Positions 42,176-53,701 of a stretch of 64,000 bases of DNA are shown here, in pieces. Every line of letters begins with the position of its first letter. Position 1 is the first letter of the stretch. Under the pieces are notes generated by a model. That model did not search any database. It saw only the letters and a program-made list of their open reading frames with translations, and had not been told where the DNA came from. This stretch comes from Sodalis sp. dw_96 (GTDB lineage Bacteria; Pseudomonadota; Gammaproteobacteria; Enterobacterales; Enterobacteriaceae): positions 186,001 through 250,000 of the forward strand of contig NZ_JAAVUT010000007.1 in assembly GCF_018449575.1 (NCBI RefSeq). The letters are read 5' to 3'. The position numbers and the translations under genes are program-made.

Positions 42176-42944
42176 GCTACTAAAGAGCAAGAAGGGGATT
42201 ATTTATGCATGAAATAAGGCACTCTGAAGGGAATTAGTTGAAGATGGGTAAAAAAGTATACAAATAACATCATGATATTCATAAAGAGGACATTCTGATA
42301 AAAATACGTAAAATTGTGATATAACCCAAAACCCATCTCTCGGCGGGGGGCGGATTGTCTGGCGGGCTGATTATACGCCATCCTCCGCGTGGCGCTCAAT
42401 CGGCATCTGGTCAAGAAATGCGCCTGTTTTGTTTAACATCAGGTTTTTTATAAAACCGTTACTGTTCACTAAGGTAAATTGCCAGAGAAATATAACGATC
42501 CCGCCGGTATAAATAAAAACCCCTTTTTAACGTTAAAATAGTTCCACTGATGCAGATTTTCTCCGCATTTTTTTATTTGTTGTTGTGCCGTTTATTAGAT
42601 TAAACCGGAATTATCCTAAAAGATCACCCATTGACCAAATACCCTTACCCTCTTTAGGTCTGTCCCAACGGTTAAATTTTCGCTACAAGCAACCACCCTT
42701 TCAACTAGTTGTAAATGAAGGATTTTATCATTTATGCCGAGGTTAATAGCCTGTTTCTGGTCAAAAGAATATTTTTCAGGCATATTGAACCACGTTGTCG
42801 TTTAAAATAAAGATTAATCACTAGTTAACTAGACACAGCCAGTGATGTAACCTATATCATATGAGATAAGCATCATAAAAAACTATGCCGACTAATCGTT
42901 AAATCCACAACGTTTAGCACCCTTTTTATTCTGGAGCCTCTGCT
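42176..42944. other. long noncoding spacer between mraZ and alaE
   Basis: This AT-rich stretch of about 770 bp has no supported gene. Two palindromes stand out: CAACTAGTTG near 42703-42712 and CTAGTTAACTAG at 42821-42832; the second lies about 110 bp upstream of alaE and could be an operator. Short GC-rich stretches at 42340-42380 show no stable known element. In E. coli the mraZ-cra spacer is also noncoding and long. Confidence 0.4.
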
Positions 42945-43388
42945 ATGTTTTCCCGTTCGTCTCGTTTACGCATGGCTGCGGCCGATACGTTTGCTTTGGT
43001 GGTGTATTGTTTCATAGCAGGGATGGCTATAGAGATCCTGCTGTCGGGTATGAGCGTGGAACAGTCACTTTCATCGCGTCTGGTTTCGTTGCCGGTGAAT
43101 ATCGCCATTGCCTGGCCGTTCGGACAATACCGCGATGCGGTGTTGCGTTTTGCGCGGCGTTACGGCCCCGATACATTCTGGACCCGCAGTATCGCCGACC
43201 TGCTGGCATACGTCAGTTTCCAGTCACCGGTCTATGTCGCTATTCTTTGGTCGGTAGGGGCGGATACGCAGCAAATCATTACCGCGGTGGCGTCCAATGC
43301 AGTTGGTTCGATGATACTGGGGGTGGCATACGGTTATTTTCTCGAGTATTGCCGCCGGCTGTTCCATGTGGCGGGTTACGTCAACTAA
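42945..43388 (+). CDS. alaE: L-alanine exporter AlaE
   Basis: AlaE is an inner-membrane exporter that relieves excess L-alanine. The 147-residue protein (E. coli AlaE 149) matches throughout: [54 protein letters not shown] and [11 protein letters not shown], with about four membrane segments. CTGGAG precedes the ATG. In E. coli alaE lies far away near nrdHIEF; here it is inserted between mraZ and cra, convergent with cra. Confidence 0.93.
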   Translation: MFSRSSRLRMAAADTFALVVYCFIAGMAIEILLSGMSVEQSLSSRLVSLPVNIAIAWPFGQYRDAVLRFARRYGPDTFWTRSIADLLAYVSFQSPVYVAILWSVGADTQQIITAVASNAVGSMILGVAYGYFLEYCRRLFHVAGYVN

Positions 43389-43392
43389 CCCA

Positions 43393-43418
43393 CATGGCTC
43401 CTCTCTCCCGGAGCCATG
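43393..43418. terminator. bidirectional hairpin between alaE and cra
   Basis: CATGGCTCC at 43393-43401 pairs with GGAGCCATG at 43410-43418 across an 8-base loop, 4 bp past the alaE stop and 23 bp from the cra stop. A short CTTTC follows on the plus strand. It probably ends both convergent transcripts. Confidence 0.6.
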
Positions 43419-43441
43419 CTTTCAGATTGGTTTTCACGGGG

Positions 43442-44446
43442 TCAGGCGCGGCTGAGGGACCCGCGTCGAAAAAGGTTGCGTCGCAAACGCGTTAGTCCGG
43501 GCTTCGGCCTATGCGGTTCGTCCAGGCTAGCCAACACCAATTCCAGCACCCGCTCCGCGACTTCCCGATGGCGCTGCGCCACCGCCAGCACCGGACATTC
43601 CAGGAAATCCAGCAGCTCATTATCCCCGAAGGTGGCGATGGCCAAATCCGGCGGCAGACGCCCGTTACGTTTTAACGTCACATCCATGACGCCCTGCAGC
43701 AGAGAAAAAGAGGTGGTGAAAATGGCCTGTGGCATCGGATGGCTTTCCAGATATTGGCTGAAGAGCGCCGCCGAGGCCGAACGCTCGTAACTGTTGGCAT
43801 AGAGGTAATCGGGCTGCCGGGGATCGTCTCCCCATCCCTGCCGGAATCCCTGTTCGCGTAAAAAGCTCACCGACAGCTCAGGCAAGGCGCCGAGATAGAG
43901 CACCTGTTTGCCGGGAAATGTGCGCAGTTCACGGGACAGCATTTCCGCATCCTCCTGATCCGCACCCACCACACTGATAAAATGCTCGCGATCGAGGGCA
44001 CGATCCAGCGCCACGATGGGAAAGGGATCTTCAGCCCAGCGTTGATAAAAAGGGTGTTCCGGTGGCAGAGCGGTTGAGACGATGATGGCATCCACCTGCC
44101 GTTGCAGCAGGTGTTCGACACAGCGCATTTCATTATCCGGCTGATCCTCGGAACAGGCGATCAGCAGCTGATAACCACGCTGGCGCGCCTGCCGCTCAAG
44201 GTAATTGGCGATGCGGGTATAACTGGTGTTTTCCAGATCCGGGATGACCAGACCGATGGAACGCGTCCTCCCCGCCCTCAGCCCGGCGGCAACCGCATTG
44301 GGATGATAGTTGTGCTCACGCACCACCGCCATCACCTTTTCAACGGTTTTATCGCTGACGCGGTACTGTTTCGCTTTGCCGTTGATCACATAACTGGCGG
44401 TTGTGCGCGAAACACCAGCCAGGCGCGCGATTTCATCCAGTTTCAC
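43442..44446 (-). CDS. cra: catabolite repressor/activator Cra (FruR)
   Basis: Cra is the LacI-family regulator that controls glycolysis and gluconeogenesis and responds to fructose phosphates. The 334-residue protein (same length as in E. coli) has the helix-turn-helix [20 protein letters not shown] with the long hinge [17 protein letters not shown], followed by a periplasmic-binding-like effector domain ([18 protein letters not shown]). It lies downstream of ilvIH on the same strand, as in E. coli. Confidence 0.97.
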   Translation of the reverse strand: MKLDEIARLAGVSRTTASYVINGKAKQYRVSDKTVEKVMAVVREHNYHPNAVAAGLRAGRTRSIGLVIPDLENTSYTRIANYLERQARQRGYQLLIACSEDQPDNEMRCVEHLLQRQVDAIIVSTALPPEHPFYQRWAEDPFPIVALDRALDREHFISVVGADQEDAEMLSRELRTFPGKQVLYLGALPELSVSFLREQGFRQGWGDDPRQPDYLYANSYERSASAALFSQYLESHPMPQAIFTTSFSLLQGVMDVTLKRNGRLPPDLAIATFGDNELLDFLECPVLAVAQRHREVAERVLELVLASLDEPHRPKPGLTRLRRNLFRRGSLSRA

Positions 44447-44584
44447 AGAGACTCCTTTGCGCTGATAAGGTTAAAAATTACCCTAGATGTCCATAATCCC
44501 ATCGGGGAATTAAACTATGCTACAACTATCAGCAGAAAACGCTAAGAAGTAAATGTGAGAGATGAGATACCTTAAACAATGTAA

Positions 44585-44627
44585 GCCTCTGAATGAAGAG
44601 GCCCTGTTATCCGGGCAATGCGCCCGG
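44585..44627 (-). terminator. two hairpins downstream of ilvH
   Basis: On the minus strand, CCGGGC/GCCCGG (44611-44627) is followed by GCCTCT/AGAGGC (44585-44602) and then TTACATTGTTT. The pair begins within 10 bp of the ilvH stop and probably ends the ilvIH transcript ahead of cra. Confidence 0.55.
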
Positions 44628-44635
44628 TCAGACAA

Positions 44636-45133
44636 TCAGCGCATCACCTTATCGCCCCGGGAAAGGCCGACGATACCGGAGCGGGCCACCTCGACAATTT
44701 CCCCCACCTCACGAATAGTGGCCAAAAACGCGTCCAGCTTATCGCTGGTACCGGTTAATTGAACGGTATACAGCGAAGGAGTCACATCCACTATCTGCCC
44801 GCGAAAAATATCGGCGCAGCGTTTGACTTCCTCGCGGATCACGCCGCTGGCCTGCACCTTGACCAGCATGATTTCCCGTTCCACATGGGTTCCCGCGCCT
44901 TGGCCCAGTTCGCTGACCCGCAGCACATCCACCAGTTTATGCAGCTGTTTCTCTATCTGTTCCAGTACCTTGGCATCGCCCATGGTCTGGATGGTCATGC
45001 GCGACAAGGTGGGATCGTCGGTAGGCGCCACGGTCAGGCTTTCGATATTGTAGCCGCGCTGGGCAAACAACCCGATTACCCGCGATAAGGCGCCCGATTC
45101 ATTTTCCAATAATACCGATAAAATCCGGCGCAT
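44636..45133 (-). CDS. ilvH: acetolactate synthase III small (regulatory) subunit
   Basis: IlvH is the valine-binding subunit that activates and feedback-controls IlvI. The 165-residue protein (E. coli 163) begins [20 protein letters not shown], an ACT domain, and ends [19 protein letters not shown]. Two residues are inserted after SELGQGA. The ATG at 45133 has GAGAGG in front and lies 2 bp after the ilvI stop; the frame's upstream ATG inside ilvI lacks support. Confidence 0.97.
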   Translation of the reverse strand: MRRILSVLLENESGALSRVIGLFAQRGYNIESLTVAPTDDPTLSRMTIQTMGDAKVLEQIEKQLHKLVDVLRVSELGQGAGTHVEREIMLVKVQASGVIREEVKRCADIFRGQIVDVTPSLYTVQLTGTSDKLDAFLATIREVGEIVEVARSGIVGLSRGDKVMR

Positions 45134-45135
45134 AA

Positions 45136-46854
45136 TCACGTCCTCTCCGTTTTGCTTAACCACATTTCGTCCATGCCGCCGCCGCGAATTTGCATGGGGT
45201 AGACATGTTCCGAGCCATCAACCATGACATCGACGAACACCAGGCGATTCTTTTGCGCCAGGGCGGCGGCAAGCTTCGGCTCCAGCTCTTCCGGCGTTTG
45301 AATGGAGATACCCACATGACCGTAGGCTTCCGCCAGCTTGACGAAATCCGGCAACGACTCCATGTAGGATTGGGAGTGGCGGCCTGAATAAATCATATCC
45401 TGCCACTGCTTGACCATGCCCAGGTAACGGTTGTTCAAACTCACCACCACCACCGGTAATCCATACTGCAGCGCGGTAGAGAGCTCCTGAATATTCATCT
45501 GGATACTACCGTCGCCGGTCACGCAAATCACCGTCTCCTCGGGCAAGGCCAACTTCACCCCCAGAGCGGCCGGCAGGCCGAAGCCCATGGTGCCGAGGCC
45601 ACCTGAATTAATCCAGTGCCTGGGTTTATCGAACGGGTAATAGAGCGCGGCGAACATCTGATGCTGTCCCACGTCGGAGGCCACATAAGCATTGCCGCCG
45701 GTCAGGCGATACAAGGTCTCGATGACCGTTTGGGGTTTGATTTTACCGCTGTTGTGGTCATAGTCCAGGCAGTGGCGGCCACGCCACTGCTCAATGTCCT
45801 GCCACCAGTCGCGCAACGCATCGAAGGGCTGCCGGGCATCGTTCTGATCCAGCTGCTCCAGCATTTGAATCAGTACCTGCCGGGCATCGCCGACAATAGG
45901 AATATCCGCCGTCACGGTTTTGGAAATCGACGCAGGATCCACATCGATATGCAATACCGTGGCATCGGGACAGTACTTCAGTAGGTTATTGGTGGTGCGA
46001 TCGTCAAAACGCACGCCGACGGCAAAGATCACGTCGGCCCGGTGCATGGTCATATTCGCTTCAAAGGTGCCGTGCATCCCCAGCATCCCGAGGCTCTGGC
46101 GGTGGGTGCCGGGAAAACTGCCCAGGCCCATCAGCGAACTCACCACCGGAATGTTCAGCTTTTCCGCCAGCTGGCGCAACTCCTGGTAGCAGCCCGAGGT
46201 TATCGCCCCGCCGCCGGTATAGATAACCGGCCGTTCGGCGGCCAGCAGGGTTTGCAGCGCCCGGCGAATCTGCCCTTTGTGGCCGTGCACGGTGGGGTTA
46301 TAGGAGCGCATCGACACCGAGTCCGGATAAACATAGGGCAATTTCACCGCCGCGCTGAGAATGTCCTTGGGCAAATCCACCACTACCGGTCCGGGGCGGC
46401 CGGTGGAGGCCAGATAGAAAGCCTTCTTCAGCACGCCGGGGATGTCCTCGGTCTTTTTAACCAGATAGCTGTGTTTTACCACCGGGCGGGAGATCCCCAC
46501 CATATCGCATTCCTGAAACGCGTCGTAGCCGATAAGCTGACTCGCCACCTGACCGGATATCACCACCAGCGGGATGGAGTCCATATAGGCGGTGGCAATG
46601 CCGGTGATGGCATTGGTGGCGCCGGGCCCTGAAGTCACCAGCACCACGCCCACCTTGCCGGTGGCGCGGGCATAGCCGTCAGCCATATGCGCCGCACCCT
46701 GCTCATGGCGCACCAAAATATGTTCAATCCCACCGACCGTATGCAATGCATCGTAAATATCCAATACGGCCCCGCCGGGATAACCGAATATATGCTTAAC
46801 GCCCTGATCGATTAACGACCGGACGACCATCTCGGCTCCTGACAACATCTCCAT
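45136..46854 (-). CDS. ilvI: acetolactate synthase III large (catalytic) subunit
   Basis: IlvI condenses two pyruvates, or pyruvate with 2-oxobutyrate, in branched-chain amino acid synthesis. The 572-residue ThDP enzyme (E. coli 574) has the catalytic Glu in [14 protein letters not shown] and the ThDP motif [12 protein letters not shown]...LNN. The ATG at 46854 ([14 protein letters not shown]) follows GGAGGCAAACCC; the frame is open 14 codons further but without family support. It forms an operon with ilvH and is divergent from the leu operon. Confidence 0.97.
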   Translation of the reverse strand: MEMLSGAEMVVRSLIDQGVKHIFGYPGGAVLDIYDALHTVGGIEHILVRHEQGAAHMADGYARATGKVGVVLVTSGPGATNAITGIATAYMDSIPLVVISGQVASQLIGYDAFQECDMVGISRPVVKHSYLVKKTEDIPGVLKKAFYLASTGRPGPVVVDLPKDILSAAVKLPYVYPDSVSMRSYNPTVHGHKGQIRRALQTLLAAERPVIYTGGGAITSGCYQELRQLAEKLNIPVVSSLMGLGSFPGTHRQSLGMLGMHGTFEANMTMHRADVIFAVGVRFDDRTTNNLLKYCPDATVLHIDVDPASISKTVTADIPIVGDARQVLIQMLEQLDQNDARQPFDALRDWWQDIEQWRGRHCLDYDHNSGKIKPQTVIETLYRLTGGNAYVASDVGQHQMFAALYYPFDKPRHWINSGGLGTMGFGLPAALGVKLALPEETVICVTGDGSIQMNIQELSTALQYGLPVVVVSLNNRYLGMVKQWQDMIYSGRHSQSYMESLPDFVKLAEAYGHVGISIQTPEELEPKLAAALAQKNRLVFVDVMVDGSEHVYPMQIRGGGMDEMWLSKTERT

Positions 46855-47194
46855 GGGTTTGCCTCCAGGCTTACGTAGGTTCTCCGACAGCGGCAACGCC
46901 GACTGTCGCTTGGCACAGGGAAAATATCAGCAATGACACCCTGAATGACTGGTTATTATTAATTTATGACCGGTAACGATAGCGCCTGTTGATGAGCCAG
47001 GCAATTGCCAAAAAAATTATCGGCCTGGTATGAATTATTCATTATTCCGTAAAATAATTGATTTAGAGTCGATTAAACTGGAAAACCTTCACAGATAACT
47101 TCACAGCACTGCTATTGGGAGCAATTACGGATGTTAACATTGTCACTACAAGGTGACCATCCGCCCCTCTGTGATAAGCATTATGTATGAAATA
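46855..47194. other. ilvI-leu divergent spacer without leuO
   Basis: In E. coli the leuO gene lies here. This 340-bp AT-rich stretch has no frame resembling a LysR-type regulator. It should hold the ilvIH promoter; Lrp sites would be expected by analogy but I cannot assign them by eye. Confidence 0.5.
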
Positions 47195-47223
47195 TTGACT
47201 TTAAAGAACGATTCATGTACCAA
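47195..47223 (+). promoter_or_regulatory. leu operon promoter
   Basis: TTGACT (47195-47200) is followed 17 bp later by TACCAA (47218-47223), a good -35 with a weak -10, about 42 bp upstream of the leuL start. Its position in front of the leader peptide fits the leu promoter. Confidence 0.5.
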
Positions 47224-47264
47224 TAAATATCAATAGATATTCATGACCTGGACGCCGATATATT

Positions 47265-47342
47265 ATGTTCGTTTCTACCCGCCTACTAAGCCTACTACTA
47301 CTCGCACCCATGATGCGCGGTACGCTGGTACACGGAGTTTAG
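47265..47342 (+). CDS. leuL: leu operon leader peptide
   Basis: This 25-codon frame reads MFVSTRLLSLLLLAPMMRGT and ends LVHGV. It has six leucines in eight codons (positions 7-13), five of them the rare CUA codon and one CUC. Ribosome stalling at these codons when charged leucyl-tRNA is scarce would favour an antiterminator and permit leuABCD transcription. The attenuator hairpin follows 24 bp after the stop. E. coli LeuL (28 aa) has a comparable run of four Leu CUA codons. Confidence 0.92.
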   Translation: MFVSTRLLSLLLLAPMMRGTLVHGV

Positions 47343-47365
47343 AACTGACTCAAACGTCCCAGATA

Positions 47366-47395
47366 AAAACCCGCGCATTGCGCGGGTTTTTTTAT
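47366..47395 (+). terminator. leu attenuator terminator
   Basis: AAACCCGCG pairs with CGCGGGTTT around a short CATTG loop and is followed by a run of T, a strong intrinsic terminator. Lying between leuL and leuA, it is the attenuator of the leu operon. Confidence 0.93.
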
Positions 47396-47434
47396 GCCCG
47401 CAATGCGCCAAGAACAGCGAAATAGGAACAGGAT

Positions 47435-50106
<2,672 letters not shown>

Positions 50107-50111
50107 AGATT

Positions 50112-51512
50112 ATGGGCAAGTCGTTATACCAAAAATTATATGATGCGCATGTGGTTTATCAGGCGCCGGACGAAACACCGCTGTTATACATTGACCGCCA
50201 TTTGGTGCACGAAGTGACTTCTCCCCAGGCGTTTGACGGCCTGCGCGCCATGGGCCGCCCGGTACGCCAACCGGGTAAAACCTTCGCCACCATGGATCAC
50301 AATGTCTCCACCCAGACCCGGGACATTAACGCCAGCGGCGAAATGGCCCGCATCCAGATGCAGGAATTAATCAAAAACTGTGCTGAATTCGGCGTCCAGC
50401 TTTACGATCTGAACCACCCCTATCAGGGTATCGTGCATGTGATCGGTCCCGAACAGGGCATGACACTCCCGGGCATGACCATTGTCTGCGGCGACTCACA
50501 TACCGCTACCCACGGTGCTTTCGGTGCATTGGCCTTCGGCATCGGCACTTCGGAAGTGGAACATGTGCTGGCCACCCAGACCTTGAAACAGGGCCGGGCC
50601 AAGACCATGAAAGTGGAAGTCACCGGCAAGGCCGCTGTCGGCATTACCGCCAAGGATATCGTGCTGGCGGTGATCGGCAAGATAGGCTCCGCCGGCGGTA
50701 CCGGACATGTAGTGGAATTCTGTGGCGACGCCATCGCCGCCCTGAGCATGGAAGGCCGCATGACCCTGTGCAATATGGCGATTGAAATGGGCGCCAAGGC
50801 CGGACTGGTGGCACCCGACGATACCACCTTCGCTTACCTGCAGGGCCGTCAGTTTGCGCCGAAAAGCGATAACTGGCCGCAGGCGGTGGCCTATTGGAAG
50901 ACCTTGCGTTCCGACGATGACGCGGTATTCGACAAGAAAGTTACCCTGCATGCGGAAGATATCGCGCCGCAGGTCACCTGGGGCACTAACCCCGGACAGG
51001 TTATCGCCATTAATCAAATCATCCCTTCGCCGGAATCGTTCAGCGATCCGGCGGAACGCAATTCCGCCGCCAAGGCGCTGGCCTATATGGATTTGCAGCC
51101 GGGCATCCGTTTGACCGATGTGGCTATTGATAAAGTCTTTATCGGATCCTGCACCAATTCACGCATTGAGGATCTGCGCGCGGCGGCGGCCATCGCCAAA
51201 GGCCGTCGGGTGGCTTCGGGCGTACAGGCCATCGTGGTGCCGGGTTCCGGTCCGGTTAAGGCGCAGGCGGAAGCCGAAGGGCTGGACAAGATTTTCCTTG
51301 ATGCCGGCTTTGAATGGCGTTTGCCCGGCTGCTCCATGTGCCTGGCAATGAACAACGATCGGCTGAACCCAGGCGAACGTTGCGCATCCACCAGCAACCG
51401 TAATTTCGAAGGGCGACAGGGCCGCGGCGGACGCACCCATCTGGTGAGTCCGGCGATGGCGGCGGCGGCGGCGGTCACCGGGCATTTTGCCGATATTCGC
51501 GAATTGAACTAA
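50112..51512 (+). CDS. leuC: 3-isopropylmalate dehydratase large subunit
   Basis: LeuC, with LeuD, isomerises 2- to 3-isopropylmalate using a 4Fe-4S cluster. The 466-residue protein (E. coli 466) is an aconitase-family subunit with [20 protein letters not shown] and the cluster cysteines in GSCTNSR and GCSMCLAMN. It starts 5 bp after leuB. Confidence 0.98.
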   Translation: MGKSLYQKLYDAHVVYQAPDETPLLYIDRHLVHEVTSPQAFDGLRAMGRPVRQPGKTFATMDHNVSTQTRDINASGEMARIQMQELIKNCAEFGVQLYDLNHPYQGIVHVIGPEQGMTLPGMTIVCGDSHTATHGAFGALAFGIGTSEVEHVLATQTLKQGRAKTMKVEVTGKAAVGITAKDIVLAVIGKIGSAGGTGHVVEFCGDAIAALSMEGRMTLCNMAIEMGAKAGLVAPDDTTFAYLQGRQFAPKSDNWPQAVAYWKTLRSDDDAVFDKKVTLHAEDIAPQVTWGTNPGQVIAINQIIPSPESFSDPAERNSAAKALAYMDLQPGIRLTDVAIDKVFIGSCTNSRIEDLRAAAAIAKGRRVASGVQAIVVPGSGPVKAQAEAEGLDKIFLDAGFEWRLPGCSMCLAMNNDRLNPGERCASTSNRNFEGRQGRGGRTHLVSPAMAAAAAVTGHFADIRELN

Positions 51513-51525
51513 GGGAGTCAGCAAC

Positions 51526-52128
51526 ATGGCAAAATTTACACAACATACCGGACTGGTGGCGCCGTTGGATGCCGCGAATGTGGATACCGACGCCATCATT
51601 CCGAAGCAATTTTTGCAGAAAGTCACCCGTACCGGCTTCGGCCAGCACTTGTTTAACGATTGGCGTTTTCTCGACAACGCCGGGGCACAGCCCAATCCCG
51701 ATTTTGTGCTGAATAAGCCACGCTATCGCGGCGCCAGCATATTGCTGGCCCGGGAAAATTTTGGCTGCGGCTCTTCCCGCGAACATGCGCCCTGGGCCTT
51801 GACCGATTACGGTTTCAAGGTGGTTATCGCCCCGAGCTTCGCCGATATTTTTTACGGCAACAGCTTTAGCAGCCAATTGCTGCCGGTGGCCCTGCCCTCT
51901 GAACAGGTGGATGAACTGTTTGCGCTGGTAAATGCCCATGAAGGCGTCACCTTTACCGTGGATCTGGAACGGCGGCAGGTGATTGCCGGCGATAAAACCT
52001 ACCCGTTCGAGATAGACGCTTTTCGCCGTCATTGCATGATAAACGGCCTCGATAGCATCGGACTAACGTTGCAGCACGAGACCGCCATTACCGAGTACGA
52101 AGCCAAACAGCCGGTGTTTTTACAATAG
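51526..52128 (+). CDS. leuD: 3-isopropylmalate dehydratase small subunit
   Basis: LeuD is the swivel-domain partner of LeuC. The 200-residue protein (E. coli 201) has [14 protein letters not shown], the substrate loop [13 protein letters not shown] and [21 protein letters not shown] precedes the ATG. It is the last gene of leuABCD and is followed by a strong terminator. Confidence 0.98.
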   Translation: MAKFTQHTGLVAPLDAANVDTDAIIPKQFLQKVTRTGFGQHLFNDWRFLDNAGAQPNPDFVLNKPRYRGASILLARENFGCGSSREHAPWALTDYGFKVVIAPSFADIFYGNSFSSQLLPVALPSEQVDELFALVNAHEGVTFTVDLERRQVIAGDKTYPFEIDAFRRHCMINGLDSIGLTLQHETAITEYEAKQPVFLQ

Positions 52129-52258
52129 TATTCACACTATTTTTAACGGCTCTTTTTGATATTAGGTTGGCCGTCGCCAGCCATCGTGTTAGAAGCTGGG
52201 GAGTTTTACTCTCCGGCTTCAGTTGAAGGCAACACACCCAAGCACAGTTTTAATTCCG

Positions 52259-52292
52259 GGCCCCTAAGGTTTATTAGGGGCCGGTTTTGATT
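52259..52292 (+). terminator. leu operon terminator
   Basis: GGCCCCTAA (52259-52267) pairs with TTAGGGGCC (52274-52282) across a six-base loop and is followed by GGTTTTGATTT. It lies 130 bp past leuD, the intervening stretch holding no gene. It also faces the convergent small gene at 52319-52459. Confidence 0.85.
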
Positions 52293-52318
52293 TGCATAAA
52301 AAAACGTTACACCCCGGT

Positions 52319-52459
52319 TTACAGAGATGACGCCCCTACTTTAAGATTGCCAGCGGCGGCGGCCTGTTCGAAGGCTGCTTTAATCTGACGCATACCTTCA
52401 ACCTTTCTTTCTTTGACGGTCATTTTTTTAATTTCAGAAACATCGCGTTTTAACTGCAT
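52319..52459 (-). CDS. small hypothetical protein, translationally coupled to the upstream gene
   Basis: This 46-codon frame starts MQLKRDVSEIKKMTVKERKV and ends in AAAAGNLKVGASSL. It is highly charged and probably helical, with no membrane segment. GGGAGGC stands 8 bp before the ATG, a strong ribosome site, and the start lies inside the end of the upstream 162-codon gene (26-bp overlap), so the two are probably coupled. I do not recognise it. A small partner for the upstream protein, as in toxin-antitoxin or effector-chaperone pairs, is one possibility; a chance frame is less likely given the ribosome site. Confidence 0.55.
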   Translation of the reverse strand: MQLKRDVSEIKKMTVKERKVEGMRQIKAAFEQAAAAGNLKVGASSL

Positions 52460-52922
52460 AACCTTTGCCTCCCTCACCCAGATCGGTGGATACTTCGTAT
52501 ATTACATCATCAAATGAGCGCTGTAAAATACGGTGATAAAACCGCTTTAGCCTTTGATTTTCCGCTACGGCAAAATACGTTTTAGTGGCATAAATATTAT
52601 AATGCAATGTTATAATATTTTTCAGCCTGTGCGTAAGTTCATGCAGAAATCCCAGGCCATATAGGCCGGCGCCTTTTAGGGGCGGCGCATAAAAAGTGTT
52701 ACTGATATAATTGTCTAAACGGTCAAATTTGATATCATAACTATTAGCAGGAATATTAAACCCGACCTCTTGGCATCGGTACTGATGATAATCCTCGTCG
52801 CGGATATCTACCAAGGAGAAAATAATCAAGAACTCACAGCCTTGCACAATAAAATCATAACGGTGACAGATCATGTCACCACAATGAAACTCAATAAAAT
52901 TTTTCGGGGTATCATCCGGCAT
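52434..52922 (-). CDS. unrecognised AT-rich protein of 162 residues
   Basis: I do not recognise this protein. It contains FIEFHCGDMICHRYDFIVQG, then an acidic stretch, and near residue 90 GLGFLHELTHRLKN, in which HELTH (94-98) fits the HExxH zinc-protease pattern. The region AENQRLKRFYHRIL at 120-133 resembles the last helix of GNAT acetyltransferases. The two hints point to different folds and neither is decisive. The codon use is visibly AT-rich compared with the flanking leu and thi genes, suggesting transfer. The ATG at 52922 has no good ribosome site, and a TTG at 52931 or a later ATG are alternatives. It occupies the place of setA in E. coli. Confidence 0.6.
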   Translation of the reverse strand: MPDDTPKNFIEFHCGDMICHRYDFIVQGCEFLIIFSLVDIRDEDYHQYRCQEVGFNIPANSYDIKFDRLDNYISNTFYAPPLKGAGLYGLGFLHELTHRLKNIITLHYNIYATKTYFAVAENQRLKRFYHRILQRSFDDVIYEVSTDLGEGGKGYAVKTRCF

Positions 52923-52931
52923 ATTATTCAA

Positions 52932-53333
52932 TCATTGTGGTTGACAGACAGAACATCTTAACCGGCAAATCCTTAAAAACAATACTTATTTTTACATTAA
53001 TATTCAATGATATAACAGGTTTTATTATATAATCGATAACGGCTTATCAACATCAATAATGCCTTAACCAGGACAATTAGATGGAAATGACCGATGGCCG
53101 CTGAATTCACGGTCAACATCAATGTTAATATCACCACACCGTGCTATACGCATCACAAATCTAAATCCCAATATACCTTTTCTGCTCGGCAAGCATTGCA
53201 CAGTTTTCATTTCAATGTTCCGGCATTATCAAACTCAAACCTCTTGGCATTATTCATGAATGACTATTTTAATTTATCATATGTTGATTTCTTCAACCCT
53301 CTCCGTTATATATCTAACCGCCTCTGTCCATAA
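52932..53333. other. AT-rich spacer between the unrecognised gene pair and sgrS
   Basis: No gene is supported. A 79-codon plus-strand frame (53094-53333) shows no family pattern or good ribosome site and ends at the sgrS terminator. The stretch probably holds the promoter of the gene pair at 52319-52922. Confidence 0.45.
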
Positions 53334-53646
53334 AAAAACCGGCAAGCCATTACTTCCCGGCTGGTTAATTACACCAATACTAACAAGCTTACGTTTATAC
53401 CCTTCATCTTTATACCATGGATATTTATTCATAGAATATTATATCCAGTGCTGGTATTCGTTTTCCGGCATCTTATCGATGTGCCACTGGGTGACCTGTA
53501 ATAATATTGCCATCCTCGCGGTGCTTAGCGCCTTATTAGGGCGGTCGCCTTTACTGATGGCACGCAGATAGCGTTGATAAAATCGTCGCAATACCGGTTT
53601 TTTCATCTGTCACGCTCCCGTCGCTCCCTTTCGATAAAGCGATTAT
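53334..53646 (-). ncRNA. sgrS: SgrS small RNA (sugar-phosphate stress)
   Basis: SgrS is the Hfq-dependent RNA that silences ptsG mRNA during glucose-phosphate stress. On the minus strand, divergent from sgrR, a TATAAT at 53653-53658 would start the RNA near 53646. The 3' part contains AGTATTGGTGTAA (about 53369-53381), identical to the ptsG-pairing segment of E. coli SgrS. It is followed by a terminator hairpin CCGGGAAG/CTTGCCGG with one mismatch and a T-run at 53334-53341. The 5' part encodes SgrT. At about 313 nt it is longer than the E. coli RNA (227 nt). The start is inferred. Confidence 0.88.
53439..53606 (-). CDS. sgrT: glucose uptake inhibitor peptide SgrT
   Basis: SgrT is the small peptide encoded inside SgrS that blocks glucose uptake by EIICB-Glc. 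This 55-codon frame begins MKKPVLRRFYQRYLRAI and contains LLQVTQWHID. It aligns without gaps over the core with E. coli SgrT (43 aa): RRFYQRYLRA with RQFYQHYFTA, and the later LLQVTQWHID with the LEGLMQWDD region. GGGAG precedes the ATG by about 9 bp. The peptide is longer at the C-terminus than in E. coli. Confidence 0.85.
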   Translation of the reverse strand: MKKPVLRRFYQRYLRAISKGDRPNKALSTARMAILLQVTQWHIDKMPENEYQHWI

Positions 53647-53652
53647 CGGCTT

Positions 53653-53658
53653 ATTATA
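53653..53658 (-). promoter_or_regulatory. -10 element of the sgrS promoter
   Basis: A perfect TATAAT on the minus strand lies about 46 bp upstream of sgrT and 43 bp upstream of the sgrR start on the other strand. No good -35 is seen, fitting a promoter that needs the activator SgrR. Confidence 0.55.
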
Positions 53659-53701
53659 GCGGAAGAAAAATGGATAGCTTTCGAAGGAGAGTTCCTCTTT
53701 T

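Noticed and set aside
53094-53333. Plus-strand frame of 79 codons upstream of sgrS
   Set aside because: No recognisable pattern, no good ribosome site, and it ends on the sgrS terminator; AT-rich spacers often yield frames of this length.
53260-53571. Plus-strand frame of 103 codons between the AT-rich spacer and sgrR
   Set aside because: It lies opposite the SgrS/SgrT sequence, which is identified by a matching peptide, pairing core and terminator.
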